DNA of 64,000 nucleotides from Bacillus sp. SB49 (GTDB lineage Bacteria > Bacillota > Bacilli > Bacillales > Halobacillaceae): positions 3,509,501-3,573,500 of the forward strand of contig NZ_CP048117.1 of assembly GCF_000469135.2 (NCBI RefSeq). The letters run 5' to 3'. Position numbers and translations under genes: made by a program. Below, piece after piece: positions 52,723 through 61,020 of the stretch. Position 1 is the stretch's first letter, and the number at the start of each line of letters is the position of its first letter. The notes below the pieces were generated by a model that saw only the letters and a program-made list of their open reading frames with translations, did not search any database and had not been told where the DNA came from.

Positions 52723-53013
52723 ATGAAAACAATGACAGCTAAAGAAGTAGAACAGCAGCTGAGTGAGGCTCTGAACATCATTGATGTCAGAGAAGATGAA
52801 GAAGTGGCAGAAGGTAAAATACCCGGCGCTGCACACATCCCTCTGGGATTTATTGAAGAGCGGGCGGTTGAATTGGATAAAGATAAACCTTATATCATGG
52901 TTTGTCGCTCCGGCGGACGCAGCGGCCGTGCTTCAGAAATACTCATGAGTAAAGGGTTTGACGTAACGAACATGGAGGGCGGCATGCTCGCCTGGGAAGG
53001 CCCGACAGAATAA
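52723..53013 (+). CDS. Single-domain rhodanese
   Basis: 96 aa, one rhodanese domain with IIDVREDEEVAEGKIPGA, catalytic C61 in the six-residue loop CRSGGRS, and NMEGGMLAWEGP at the C terminus. The loop fits a sulfur transferase acting on thiosulfate or persulfide. 18 bp after the dsrE-like gene. This extra rhodanese is not part of the minimal yrkDEFHIJ order I know, so it may be specific to this lineage. Confidence 0.9.
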   Translation: MKTMTAKEVEQQLSEALNIIDVREDEEVAEGKIPGAAHIPLGFIEERAVELDKDKPYIMVCRSGGRSGRASEILMSKGFDVTNMEGGMLAWEGPTE

Positions 53014-53018
53014 ATGAC

Positions 53019-53034
53019 ATACCTATATGGGTAA
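53019..53034. promoter_or_regulatory. CstR-like site before the TusA-rhodanese gene
   Basis: ATACCTATATGGGTAA, touching the AAGGAGG ribosome site of the next gene. No good promoter hexamers are seen, so the function is uncertain. Confidence 0.5.
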
Positions 53035-53047
53035 GGAGGAATCACAG

Positions 53048-53614
53048 ATGACAATTAAAACGAATCAGACGCTTGATGCCAAAGGCTTGGCCTGCCCAAT
53101 GCCGATTGTGAAGACGAAGAAAGCATTCAAAGACCTTGCTGCAGGCGATGTCTTAGAAGTGCTTGCAACAGATAAAGGTTCCAAAGCCGACCTGCAGGCA
53201 TGGGCGAAAAGCTCCGGACACGACTATCTCGGTATTATCGAAGACGGGGATGTCCTGAAACACTATCTCCGGAAAACCAGCGGCGAAGAAGCCCAGGAGA
53301 AGAAACATCCACACATCGTGGACAATGAAACACTTCAGGAAGTACGCTCACAGGAAGTAACCATACTGGATGTTCGTGAACAGGCAGAATTTGCATTCAC
53401 GCACATCCCGGGAGCGGTATCCATTCCACTAGGAGAGCTGGATGCACGCATGAATGAGATCGACAGCACCAAACCTGTTTACGTCATCTGCCGCACAGGA
53501 AGCCGCAGTGACTTGGCTGCACAGAAGCTGGCAGACAAAGGCTTGGAGAACGTGTACAATGTCGTACCTGGGATGAGGGAATGGAACGGAGAAACTTCCT
53601 CCATTCATAATTAA
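53048..53614 (+). CDS. TusA-rhodanese fusion sulfurtransferase (YrkF-like)
   Basis: 188 aa from the ATG at 53048 (AAGGAGG upstream). TusA domain at about 8-75 with the CPMP motif (C16 in LACPMPIVKTKK) and a rhodanese domain at about 88-185 with C148 in CRTGSRS. Fusion of a carrier and a transferase allows intramolecular persulfide relay. It corresponds to YrkF and to part of S. aureus CstA. Confidence 0.9.
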   Translation: MTIKTNQTLDAKGLACPMPIVKTKKAFKDLAAGDVLEVLATDKGSKADLQAWAKSSGHDYLGIIEDGDVLKHYLRKTSGEEAQEKKHPHIVDNETLQEVRSQEVTILDVREQAEFAFTHIPGAVSIPLGELDARMNEIDSTKPVYVICRTGSRSDLAAQKLADKGLENVYNVVPGMREWNGETSSIHN

Positions 53615-53632
53615 ATTTTTTTGCAAACCAAT

Positions 53633-53648
53633 ATACCTTAGGGGGTAA
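53633..53648. promoter_or_regulatory. CstR-like site overlapping the ribosome site of the dioxygenase gene
   Basis: ATACCTTAGGGGGTAA. Its GGGGGT half lies 8 nt before the ATG at 53654 and is also the only ribosome-binding sequence for that gene. Confidence 0.55.
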
Positions 53649-53653
53649 ATAGG

Positions 53654-54784
53654 ATGTCAGTAAAAACTATGCCGATTGCAGATATCGTCAAGAAAGTGCT
53701 GAATAAGGAAGAGCTGTTCCTACTGGATGTACGGACAGAGGACGCATTCCATGATTGGAAAATCGAAAGTGACAGCTTCACTTATATGAACGTGCCTTAC
53801 TTTGATCTACTCGATGGCGTCGAGTCTATTACCGATCAGTTACCGAATGATAAAGAGATTGCCGTCGTTTGTGCCAAAGGCGGCTCCTCTGAAATGGTGG
53901 CAGAACTGATTAGTGAGGCAGGATATGAAAACGTATATTCCGTCGAGGGTGGAATGAAAGAGTGGAGTGAGCACCTGGAGCCGGTAAAAGTCGATGATTT
54001 GAGTGACGGAGGATCTGTCTATCAATTCATACGTATCGGTAAAGGCTGCCTGTCTTATATGGTCGTTTCTAAAGGCGAAGCCGTTGTCATCGATGCGACA
54101 AGAATGACCGACGTGTACAAAGACTTTGCAGAAGAAAACAATTGGAAGATCACACACATCCTGGACACTCACCTGCATGCCGATCATATATCCGGCGGCA
54201 GACAACTTGCTGAAGAAACAGGCGCTTCCTACTGGCTTCCACCCGAAGATGCTGCCGAAGTAACATTTGAATACAACGCGCTGCAGGACCAAACGAAGAT
54301 TCAGGCCGGAAATGCAAAGATCGATGTGCATGCGCTCTATTCCCCTGGTCATACGAAAGGCTCCACGTCCTTCGTTGTCGATGATCGTTACTTGATGACG
54401 GGAGATATTTTATTCATCGATTCGATTGGAAGACCGGACCTTGCCGGAAAAGCAGAAGACTGGGTAGCGGACCTTAGAGAGACACTTTATACACGCTATA
54501 AGGAACTATCTGCCGAGCTGCTTGTTCTGCCTGCCCACTTCATGACGATGGATGAGTGGAATGAAGATCATACGATTGCTCGAAAACTGGGAGCACTATT
54601 CCAGGAGAATCATGGTTTAAACATCGAAGACGTTAGTGAATTCCGTAAACTTGTCACAGAGAACCTTCCACCACAGCCGAATGCTTATCAGCAGATCCGG
54701 GAAACGAACATGGGTAAAATCCGCCCGGATAAGGAGGAACAGCGCGAAATGGAAGTGGGACCGAACCGCTGTGCAGTAAGGTAA
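53654..54784 (+). CDS. Rhodanese-metallo-beta-lactamase protein, persulfide dioxygenase-like (YrkH/CstB-like)
   Basis: 376 aa. N-terminal rhodanese domain (about 5-110) with C73 in [10 protein letters not shown]-terminal metallo-beta-lactamase fold (about 120-340) with HLHADH at 173-178, H233 in SPGHTKGS, D251 in MTGDILF and H295 in LPAHF, the set that binds one non-haem iron in ETHE1/CstB-type dioxygenases. It should oxidise low-molecular-weight persulfide to sulfite, with the rhodanese making thiosulfate. Domain order is inverted relative to S. aureus CstB. Confidence 0.88.
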   Translation: MSVKTMPIADIVKKVLNKEELFLLDVRTEDAFHDWKIESDSFTYMNVPYFDLLDGVESITDQLPNDKEIAVVCAKGGSSEMVAELISEAGYENVYSVEGGMKEWSEHLEPVKVDDLSDGGSVYQFIRIGKGCLSYMVVSKGEAVVIDATRMTDVYKDFAEENNWKITHILDTHLHADHISGGRQLAEETGASYWLPPEDAAEVTFEYNALQDQTKIQAGNAKIDVHALYSPGHTKGSTSFVVDDRYLMTGDILFIDSIGRPDLAGKAEDWVADLRETLYTRYKELSAELLVLPAHFMTMDEWNEDHTIARKLGALFQENHGLNIEDVSEFRKLVTENLPPQPNAYQQIRETNMGKIRPDKEEQREMEVGPNRCAVR

Positions 54785-54824
54785 CCATCAGACGACCCAA
54801 TAAAACTACTGGAGGTATGAAATC

Positions 54825-55052
54825 ATGAACGTAACCAAAGTATTAGATGCTAAAGGCCTGGCATGCCCAATGCCGATTGTCAAAACGAAGAAAGCGATGA
54901 ACGATATAGAATCAGGAGAAATACTGGAAATCCATGCAACAGATAAAGGCGCAGAGAGCGATTTGACTGCATGGGCTAAATCCGGAGGACACACCCTTCT
55001 CGACCATCAGGAAAACGACGGTGTCTTCAAATTTTGGATTCAAAAAGCATAA
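54825..55052 (+). CDS. TusA-family sulfur carrier (YrkI-like)
   Basis: 75 aa, single TusA domain with CPMP (C14 in LACPMPIVKTKK) and KGAESDLTAWAKSGGHTLLDH. Its first half is nearly identical to the TusA part of the fusion protein at 53048, indicating duplication. GGAGG site upstream. It shuttles sulfane sulfur to or from the locus enzymes. Confidence 0.9.
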   Translation: MNVTKVLDAKGLACPMPIVKTKKAMNDIESGEILEIHATDKGAESDLTAWAKSGGHTLLDHQENDGVFKFWIQKA

Positions 55053-55060
55053 CAACAGCA

Positions 55061-55091
55061 AAAGGGAACCGTCCATTCGGTTCCCTTTTTT
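55061..55091 (+). terminator. Terminator-like hairpin between tusA and tauE genes
   Basis: AAAGGGAACC...GGTTCCCTTTTTT with an 8-nt loop, directly followed by the AAGGAGG ribosome site of the next gene. It would limit expression of the transporter gene relative to the upstream genes. Confidence 0.82.
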
Positions 55092-55108
55092 AAGGAGGTA
55101 CAAGACAC

Positions 55109-55885
55109 ATGGAATTTGGATTTATTCTTACTATATTTGCTATCGGATTTGTGGGTTCCTACATCTCCGGGATGCTCGGGATCGGTGGCGCGATTATCAA
55201 CTACCCGATGCTGCTCTATATACCGGCCTTCATCGGCGTCGGTTCGTTTACGGCATACGAAGTATCAGGAATCAGTGCGATCCAGGTCTTCTTCGCAACG
55301 ATCGGTGGTGTGTGGGCCTATCGAAAAGGCGGGCATCTTAATAAACCACTGATCTTATACATGGGGGGCAGTGTATTAATTGGTAGTTTTATCGGCGGAT
55401 ACGGCTCTCAATTCATGCCGGAGAACGGCATCAACATCGTTTACGGAATTCTTGCCCTTATTGCAACCATCATGATGTTCATCCCTAAGAAAAGGACCGA
55501 TGAAACACCCGTGAATCTTGTGACGTTCCACAAGCCTGCCGCTTCCCTGCTTGCCTTCCTCGTTGGTATTGGAGCTGGTATTGTAGGAGCCGGAGGAGCT
55601 TTCCTGCTCGTACCGATAATGCTCGTCGTCTTGAAAATACCGACAAGGATGACCATCGCCTCCTCTCTTGCGATCACTTTGATCTCATCGATCGGTGCAA
55701 CCATCGGGAAAGTGACAACGGGACAATTCGATTATCTGCCTGCTTTTATTCTTATCCTGGCAAGCTTGATCGCTGCGCCGTTGGGAGCGAAGTCAGGACA
55801 GAAAATGAATACGAACGTTCTCCAAACCATACTCGCTGTCCTTATACTTGGCACAACCATTAAAATCTGGTTCGATATCTTTTAA
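55109..55885 (+). CDS. TauE/SafE family sulfite/organosulfonate exporter (YrkJ-like)
   Basis: 258 aa with about eight membrane segments and two homologous halves: [16 protein letters not shown] in the first and [20 protein letters not shown] in the second, the TauE/SafE signatures. At the end of a persulfide operon it probably exports sulfite or thiosulfate. AAGGAGGT site. Closed by a strong bidirectional terminator. Confidence 0.88.
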   Translation: MEFGFILTIFAIGFVGSYISGMLGIGGAIINYPMLLYIPAFIGVGSFTAYEVSGISAIQVFFATIGGVWAYRKGGHLNKPLILYMGGSVLIGSFIGGYGSQFMPENGINIVYGILALIATIMMFIPKKRTDETPVNLVTFHKPAASLLAFLVGIGAGIVGAGGAFLLVPIMLVVLKIPTRMTIASSLAITLISSIGATIGKVTTGQFDYLPAFILILASLIAAPLGAKSGQKMNTNVLQTILAVLILGTTIKIWFDIF

Positions 55886-55892
55886 CTTATCT

Positions 55893-55930
55893 AAAAAAAC
55901 CACCATTCCTGATCTGGAATGGTGGTTTTT
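55893..55930. terminator. Bidirectional terminator after the sulfur operon
   Basis: AAAAACCACCATTCC/GGAATGGTGGTTTTT perfect 15-bp stem, 6-nt loop, between convergent genes. Confidence 0.93.
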
Positions 55931-55936
55931 CTTTTA

Positions 55937-57841
55937 TTAAGCTGCTTCCTCTTGCTCTTCTTCGGGATTCACCATTTCTGTTTCATCCAGATAACGAAGC
56001 AAGTCTCCGTATATGATAGAATCGGATGTTTCTAATTCTTCCTGCGCAGCATCGAAACCAGTGTCACACGCTCCATTTTCTACAGGTTCTCCTGTTTCAC
56101 GGTCATAGCAGGCACCTTGAATACCTACATATTCTTCATCAGCAAAGTTTCCATCACGTGTGATCATAAGCTGACGGCGGTCCTCGTCCAATAAATCATG
56201 GCCGAACTGGATCGGGTTATCATCTTCGATTCCAAGCAGGTTGGTGATGGTCGGACGCAGATCAATCTGTCCACCCACCGTATGGTTTTTCTCCGGTTCA
56301 ATATCCTTACCATACAGAAGCAACGGTACTCGCTGCAGCTGGAATTGCTCATAATCATTAATATCTTTACCTAAATACTCGCCCATGGCCTTCTGGTGGT
56401 TCTCGGAAATACCAAAGTGGTCACCGTAAATGACGAGAATCGTATCATCATACAGGTCGGACGCTTTGAAGCGTTCGACAAACTCTTTCAATGCCTCGTC
56501 CTGGTAACGAATCGTTTGGAAGTAACGGTTCAGCGTGTTACTGCCTGTTTCACCAGGCTCAATCAATTGTTTATCTTCCGGAAGCGTAAACGGATAGTGG
56601 TTGGTCAATGTAATGAGTTTGGAGTAGAATGGCTGCTCCATTTCTTCCATCTTATCCAGAGAATCCTGGAAGAAATACTCATCCATATAACCCCAGCTGT
56701 GCGATTTCTCTTCCGTAATCTCATAGTCCTCTTTCGAGAAGAACTCATCATATCCGAGAGAATCATACATCACATTCCGGTTCCAGAACGTCTTATCGTT
56801 AGCATGCATGACGTTCGTGAAGTATCCGTTCTCGCTGAGTAGACCCGGCATACCTTTGTATTCGTTACCTGAATGGGTAAAGAATACTGCTCCACGGTTC
56901 AGCGGATACAAGGAATTGGCAAGCAGGAATTCAGAGTCGGACGTACGTCCCTGCTTCACCTGGTGATAGAAGTTATCGAAATATATACCATCTTCTTTAA
57001 GGTCATTAAAGTAAGGAGTCAGCTCTTCTCCATGAAGAGTATTATCAACTACAAAGGTCTGCGTACTTTCAAGAGAAAGGACGATGACGTTCTTCCCTTC
57101 GGCAATGCCTTCCAACCGGTCGCTGTCTTCCTGTTCGTTTTCATTGACGTAGTTGATGGCAGGGACCAGCTCATTGCTGTCCGCAAACGTCTTTTTCATT
57201 TCCGTCTGGCCTTGAAGCACGGCATCATACACGTGGTAATTAATCAAACCGATATATTTAACCAGCATATTACGGTCAAAAGCACGCTCCAACAAGTCTG
57301 TCCTTTCCGTTTCCGCCCATTGAAGATTAAGAAGGAAAAGCGGTACGGCGATAATAGCTAGCAGGAATCCTTCCCGGCGTTTCGGCTTGAATACCTGAAG
57401 ACGTGAAGGCTTCAAGTAGAATAATAGAAAAGCAGCAAGCAGCACATCTACGAACAATAAAATGTCACTGGGTTCCAATATGGTCGTGATGCTTCCACCA
57501 AGGTCCGCCAGGTTGGCGACCTGGCTGATCATCGGGATTGTAATGAAGTCGTTATATTCTCTGTAAAAAAGCACGTTCACATATAGAAGAACGGACCCAA
57601 GAATATAGGACACAAACATCCCGCGGCGCCCGCCAAGCAGTATTCCGAGGCCGAAAATGAGCAGAATACTGCTCAACGGGTTAAACAGAAGGATCCGTCC
57701 TTCATTTGCATTTTCAACGTTCAGGGAGAAGATATTCCCTTGTATATAAGACATCTTTATCCAAAACACCAAAATGACTAGTGCATAGACTAATAGTTTC
57801 ATTCCGAGTGATTTATTCATATGTTTTTTAATTGTAAACAT
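55937..57841 (-). CDS. Lipoteichoic acid synthase family protein
   Basis: 634 aa. Five N-terminal membrane segments (about 14-175) then an extracellular sulfatase-type domain. E258 in LSLESTQ and nucleophile T300 in GRTSDSEF are at the same positions as in S. aureus LtaS (E255/T300); the metal-binding IYGDHFG follows. It polymerises glycerol phosphate or acts as an LTA primase or LtaS paralogue; bacilli have several. Acidic C-terminal tail (NPEEEQEEAA). GGAGG site upstream. Confidence 0.9.
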   Translation of the reverse strand: MFTIKKHMNKSLGMKLLVYALVILVFWIKMSYIQGNIFSLNVENANEGRILLFNPLSSILLIFGLGILLGGRRGMFVSYILGSVLLYVNVLFYREYNDFITIPMISQVANLADLGGSITTILEPSDILLFVDVLLAAFLLFYLKPSRLQVFKPKRREGFLLAIIAVPLFLLNLQWAETERTDLLERAFDRNMLVKYIGLINYHVYDAVLQGQTEMKKTFADSNELVPAINYVNENEQEDSDRLEGIAEGKNVIVLSLESTQTFVVDNTLHGEELTPYFNDLKEDGIYFDNFYHQVKQGRTSDSEFLLANSLYPLNRGAVFFTHSGNEYKGMPGLLSENGYFTNVMHANDKTFWNRNVMYDSLGYDEFFSKEDYEITEEKSHSWGYMDEYFFQDSLDKMEEMEQPFYSKLITLTNHYPFTLPEDKQLIEPGETGSNTLNRYFQTIRYQDEALKEFVERFKASDLYDDTILVIYGDHFGISENHQKAMGEYLGKDINDYEQFQLQRVPLLLYGKDIEPEKNHTVGGQIDLRPTITNLLGIEDDNPIQFGHDLLDEDRRQLMITRDGNFADEEYVGIQGACYDRETGEPVENGACDTGFDAAQEELETSDSIIYGDLLRYLDETEMVNPEEEQEEAA

Positions 57842-58009
57842 TGTAAAACCTCCGTTAAATTTTACATTACCCTATTCTAACTTATTTGAACACCTTTTTG
57901 TACTACTCCCTGCATTCTTTAAAAAGTCTGACACAATTCGTGTCTAAACTCATAGATTCCGCACGAAAAATGAAACGGGAGACCTATTTCATCCGTACAC
58001 ACTTTAAAA

Positions 58010-58036
58010 GTTAACCTTATTTTTATATAGTTAACA
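58010..58036. promoter_or_regulatory. BirA operator upstream of bioY
   Basis: GTTAACC (58010-58016) and GTTAACA (58030-58036) are the two half-sites of a Gram-positive BirA box with a 13-bp spacer. It ends 17 bp before the bioY start, so biotin should repress the gene. Confidence 0.82.
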
Positions 58037-58053
58037 TTGGAGGAGTGATTGTA

Positions 58054-58605
58054 ATGAAATTGAAAAAAGCATGGAGAAATATGCTGCTTTGTACAGGGTT
58101 CGCAGCTTTTACAGGCGTCATGGCTCAATTGGAGATTCCTTTACCTCTTATACCGATCAGCGGCCAGACACTCGCTGTCGGTTTGAGCGCGACGGTCCTT
58201 GGAAGTTTGCGAGGTGCTTCCGCAATGATTATTTACGCAGGGATGGGGGTTGCCGGGTTACCGGTTTTCGCAGGAGGAGCAAGCGGATGGGAGGTCGTTT
58301 CCGGGACAAGCGGCGGATACATTCTCGGATTCATACCTGCCGCCTACTTGATCGGCCTTCTCATAGAAAGAAAAGGAATTCAACTAACTACAGCGATTTA
58401 TGCCAACCTGGTTGGTACAGCCCTTATCCTCCTATGCGGTATGATACAACTTCAATCGCTCCTCGATCTTTCTTGGAGCGAAGCCCTTAAAGCAGGAGTC
58501 ATTCCGTTTCTCCCCGTCGGTATTATTAAAGCGCTCCTTGCCGCCTATTTCGGTGTGCTTATTCAAAAGAAGGGGAGAAATTCACCTCTACGGAAGACAG
58601 CCTGA
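58054..58605 (+). CDS. bioY: Biotin transporter BioY
   Basis: 183 aa from the ATG at 58054 (TTGGAGGAG 8 nt upstream). Six membrane segments; LIPISGQTLAVGLSATVLG and GMGVAGLPVFAGGASG are BioY hallmarks. It is the S component for biotin import, alone or with an ECF module. A BirA operator in the leader supports the role. Confidence 0.93.
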   Translation: MKLKKAWRNMLLCTGFAAFTGVMAQLEIPLPLIPISGQTLAVGLSATVLGSLRGASAMIIYAGMGVAGLPVFAGGASGWEVVSGTSGGYILGFIPAAYLIGLLIERKGIQLTTAIYANLVGTALILLCGMIQLQSLLDLSWSEALKAGVIPFLPVGIIKALLAAYFGVLIQKKGRNSPLRKTA

Positions 58606-58683
58606 ACGCTATGAGTTAAGAAAATCGCACCTTTACATAATTTGGATGATGACGGCGCATCCTATTTAATGGAGGTGAATACG

Positions 58684-58932
58684 ATGCAGCCATACCTTTG
58701 CCCCAACTGCAAAACGAACCGGTCCAGGTTCAACGTGATCGAGCAGAAGGCATCCGCCGTGAAAATGAATCCAAAAACCGGAGAAGTCGACACGGAATAT
58801 TCCAATGAAAACATGGACGCCTTTCATACGCCGTACAAAGGACCGGATAAAAAGGTCCAGTGCGGAGCATGCGGTCTTGTGGAGGACGAGCGTTCCTTCG
58901 TAGCATTCGCACAAAACAACCGGTTGGATTGA
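58684..58932 (+). CDS. Small zinc-ribbon-like protein
   Basis: 82 aa from the ATG at 58684 (GGAGGTG upstream). Two cysteine pairs, CPNC near the N terminus and CGAC near residue 62, suggest a zinc ribbon, with a polar linker (KTGEVDTEYSNEN) between. No catalytic domain; role unknown, perhaps nucleic-acid binding. Confidence 0.72.
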   Translation: MQPYLCPNCKTNRSRFNVIEQKASAVKMNPKTGEVDTEYSNENMDAFHTPYKGPDKKVQCGACGLVEDERSFVAFAQNNRLD

Positions 58933-58936
58933 AAGA

Positions 58937-58991
58937 AACCGATAAAAATAAGCCCACTCGCCATAATTGAGAGGGCTTATTTTTATCGGTT
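58937..58991. terminator. Bidirectional terminator, zinc-ribbon gene and parR
   Basis: 19-bp perfect arms (58937-58955 and 58973-58991, AACCGATAAAAATAAGCCC) with a 17-nt loop. The outer arm overlaps the last codons of parR on the minus strand. Confidence 0.88.
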
Positions 58992-59564
58992 CATTCGGCT
59001 GAAGAAATCATCAAGCATATCGTCCTCGTCTTCTTCCTTGGTGTCTTCCTCTTCTACACGCAGATCCCCTTGAAGGCTGTCCAGATCAAGGTCGTCTAAG
59101 TCATCGTCCGTGAATTCAGGGATTTCCGCCACTGGATTATTAACGGGGACATCTACTTCTTTCTCTTCATTGGAAGCTGCTGCCTCTTCCTCCTGCAGAT
59201 AGAGAGCATCATCGATATCATAAGCATTGCTGTTCATCGTGGCGAGCAGCGTGGTCGCCCGCATCGGGTCGAGCATCAATTGATAAAGAATACTACCGAT
59301 CAACGCCTCGGAATGTTCATGCTTCATCCAGCTGCGCTGTTCCTTCGTCAACGGCTTCGGTAGAGGAATTGTCACCATTTCCTTATCTTTCGACAGTGTC
59401 TCACTGACCCCGTCCATGACAAACTGAGCAATTCTGCTTGAAAAGTTCCTTCGCTCTTCTTCTTTTAAACGGGTTAATTGCTTCAAAATATGATCAGGTG
59501 TGTCCGAGGGGACACGAAACGTGATCGATTGTCCCCTCTCCACACTTTTCCTGGAAGAACTCAT
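58983..59564 (-). CDS. parR: ParR-like partner of the actin segregation cassette
   Basis: 193 aa. The N-terminal part (about 10-55; GQSITFRVPSDTPDHILKQL then FSSRIAQFVMDG) looks like a ribbon-helix-helix strand-helix-helix. The C-terminal third is extremely acidic (FTDDDLDDLDLDSLQGDL, then EEEDTKEEDEDDMLDDFF) and ends FFSRMNR, suited to contact the actin filament end. It lies 12 bp after the ParM-like gene, the standard parMR order. The call rests on position, size and this architecture rather than strong sequence identity. Confidence 0.75.
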   Translation of the reverse strand: MSSSRKSVERGQSITFRVPSDTPDHILKQLTRLKEEERRNFSSRIAQFVMDGVSETLSKDKEMVTIPLPKPLTKEQRSWMKHEHSEALIGSILYQLMLDPMRATTLLATMNSNAYDIDDALYLQEEEAAASNEEKEVDVPVNNPVAEIPEFTDDDLDDLDLDSLQGDLRVEEEDTKEEDEDDMLDDFFSRMNR

Positions 59565-59576
59565 AGAATCCTCCTA

Positions 59577-60764
59577 TTATTTAGCGGATCCTGATTTTTG
59601 TTCTTGCTTCTTGTTATCTTTAGAGAACTCATTATTGTTTTTGCGGATGAAATCAGAAATCAGCTTGTAATAAGCGTTTGCCATCATCCAAATGCTTTCC
59701 TGCTCGTCCTCAAAGAACTCGATGTTGAAACCGTCCAGTTTGTTGTTCAGGGTCTTGATGTAATCTTTCAAAACAGCAGAACCGCCACCGACAAAGTAGC
59801 AGATCTCTGTCTGGGAGTTTTTCTGCCATACATTTCTCAAATAACGGTATTGTTTCTTCGCAAGTTCAAGAAGGATGCGGTCGGTAATGTCATGAACATT
59901 CGTACGGCTTCCGCGGACCATGATATGGTGGCGGTCATTCTTACGGGTGATGATATCAACGACATCGCGGCGGCTGTCCAATTCCACACCGTGTTTCGTC
60001 AGGATTTCATCACGAATCATTTCTAATGATTCAGAAACACCCAGGTTGAATCCTTGTGCTTTGTCATCATCCACATTGCGGTTACGGATCACAGCGATAT
60101 CTGTGGACAGACCACCAATATCCTGAATCAAAATCTGTTTGTCCACAAGTTCTTTATTAATAATCGTCAAATCATTATCCATTACCAGGTTCACATAAGC
60201 TGCGAATCCTTCTGGATATACTTTAACTTCATCAAATTTCAAATTAACTTTGATTCCTTGATATTTAGGCGTTACAAGGAACTCGACCTGGTGAACAGAT
60301 CCAAGCAGCTGCGAACGGTACCCAACGTCTTTTCCTTCTTTCACTTCTCTAAGTGGAAGTCCTGTACCCAGCGTGTAGTTCGCCTCTAATACGTTATTTT
60401 TGCTCGATTGAGCGTTTTTACCGGATACAGCATCCATAGCTAATGCAGCAAAAAGCATGACCAGCGTCTGATCTTCCTCTGACTTATAACTGCCAGGGTC
60501 GAGTTCAGTAGAGTTGGTCGTTTTTGTAGCCAGATTACCTACACGGTAAATTGCGTTGTTTTCCCTCAGAGCAGGGGAGTGCACGCGGATATGTAGGTTA
60601 TCAAGTGGTTCTTTATCATCCAAATCTTCAATACCGATTACAGGTCGGTCCTCCAGATCTCTTGCAATGACGTTCGGGATATATAAAGAAGATTCTAGTT
60701 TTCCAAAGTTTGCTTTTACAGCATCGTTACCTACATCAACAGCTGCGATTCTTGAATTTGTCAT
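59577..60764 (-). CDS. parM: ParM/StbA-family actin-like ATPase
   Basis: 395 aa, actin-like fold. Phosphate 1: IAAVDVGNDAVKANFG (about 5-20); phosphate 2: LIQDIGGLSTDIAVI (about 212-226); adenosine motif: YFVGGGSAVLKDYI (about 333-346). LGTGLPL in the first domain is typical of plasmid ParM/Alp proteins. It should polymerise with ATP and push DNA bound through ParR. The ATG has GGAGAG upstream. Neighbours are chromosomal, so this is a plasmid-type segregation actin outside a plasmid context. Confidence 0.87.
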   Translation of the reverse strand: MTNSRIAAVDVGNDAVKANFGKLESSLYIPNVIARDLEDRPVIGIEDLDDKEPLDNLHIRVHSPALRENNAIYRVGNLATKTTNSTELDPGSYKSEEDQTLVMLFAALAMDAVSGKNAQSSKNNVLEANYTLGTGLPLREVKEGKDVGYRSQLLGSVHQVEFLVTPKYQGIKVNLKFDEVKVYPEGFAAYVNLVMDNDLTIINKELVDKQILIQDIGGLSTDIAVIRNRNVDDDKAQGFNLGVSESLEMIRDEILTKHGVELDSRRDVVDIITRKNDRHHIMVRGSRTNVHDITDRILLELAKKQYRYLRNVWQKNSQTEICYFVGGGSAVLKDYIKTLNNKLDGFNIEFFEDEQESIWMMANAYYKLISDFIRKNNNEFSKDNKKQEQKSGSAK

Positions 60765-60813
60765 ATTATACAGCTCTCCTTTTCTATTACTAAATTTTGT
60801 CTAGCTTACTCTT

Positions 60814-60842
60814 AATCTATTAAACACGCTCCTAATAGTCAA
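60814..60842 (-). promoter_or_regulatory. Candidate promoter of parMR
   Basis: Minus-strand TTGACT (60842-60837), 17-bp spacer, TAGATT (60819-60814), between the octamer array and parM. Confidence 0.5.
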
Positions 60843-60866
60843 TGCGCCTTTTTGAGCATTCATTCA

Positions 60867-61020
60867 TGTGTGCATGTGTACAAATATGTTTACAAGTGTA
60901 CTATTTCGAACGCACGTTGATATATAAGGATGTGTACACTTTTGTTTTCATGCACACATATTTGAATACGTATTGTTTTCTTTTTGTACACATGTTTACA
61001 TTAATGTGTTCTTGTATGCA
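60867..61020. repeat. Centromere-like octamer array (parC candidate) upstream of parM
   Basis: Ten octamers related to TGTKTACA. Left module: 60867 TGTGTGCA, 60875 TGTGTACA, 4-bp gap, 60887 TGTTTACA, 60895 AGTGTACT. Middle: 60931 TGTGTACA and 60951 TGCACACA (inverted). Right module: 60985 TGTACACA, 60993 TGTTTACA, 4-bp gap, 61005 TGTGTTCT, 61013 TGTATGCA. The two 36-bp modules have the same 8+8+4+8+8 layout and the array is nearly symmetric about 60944. This matches a ParR-binding centromere. Confidence 0.75.
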
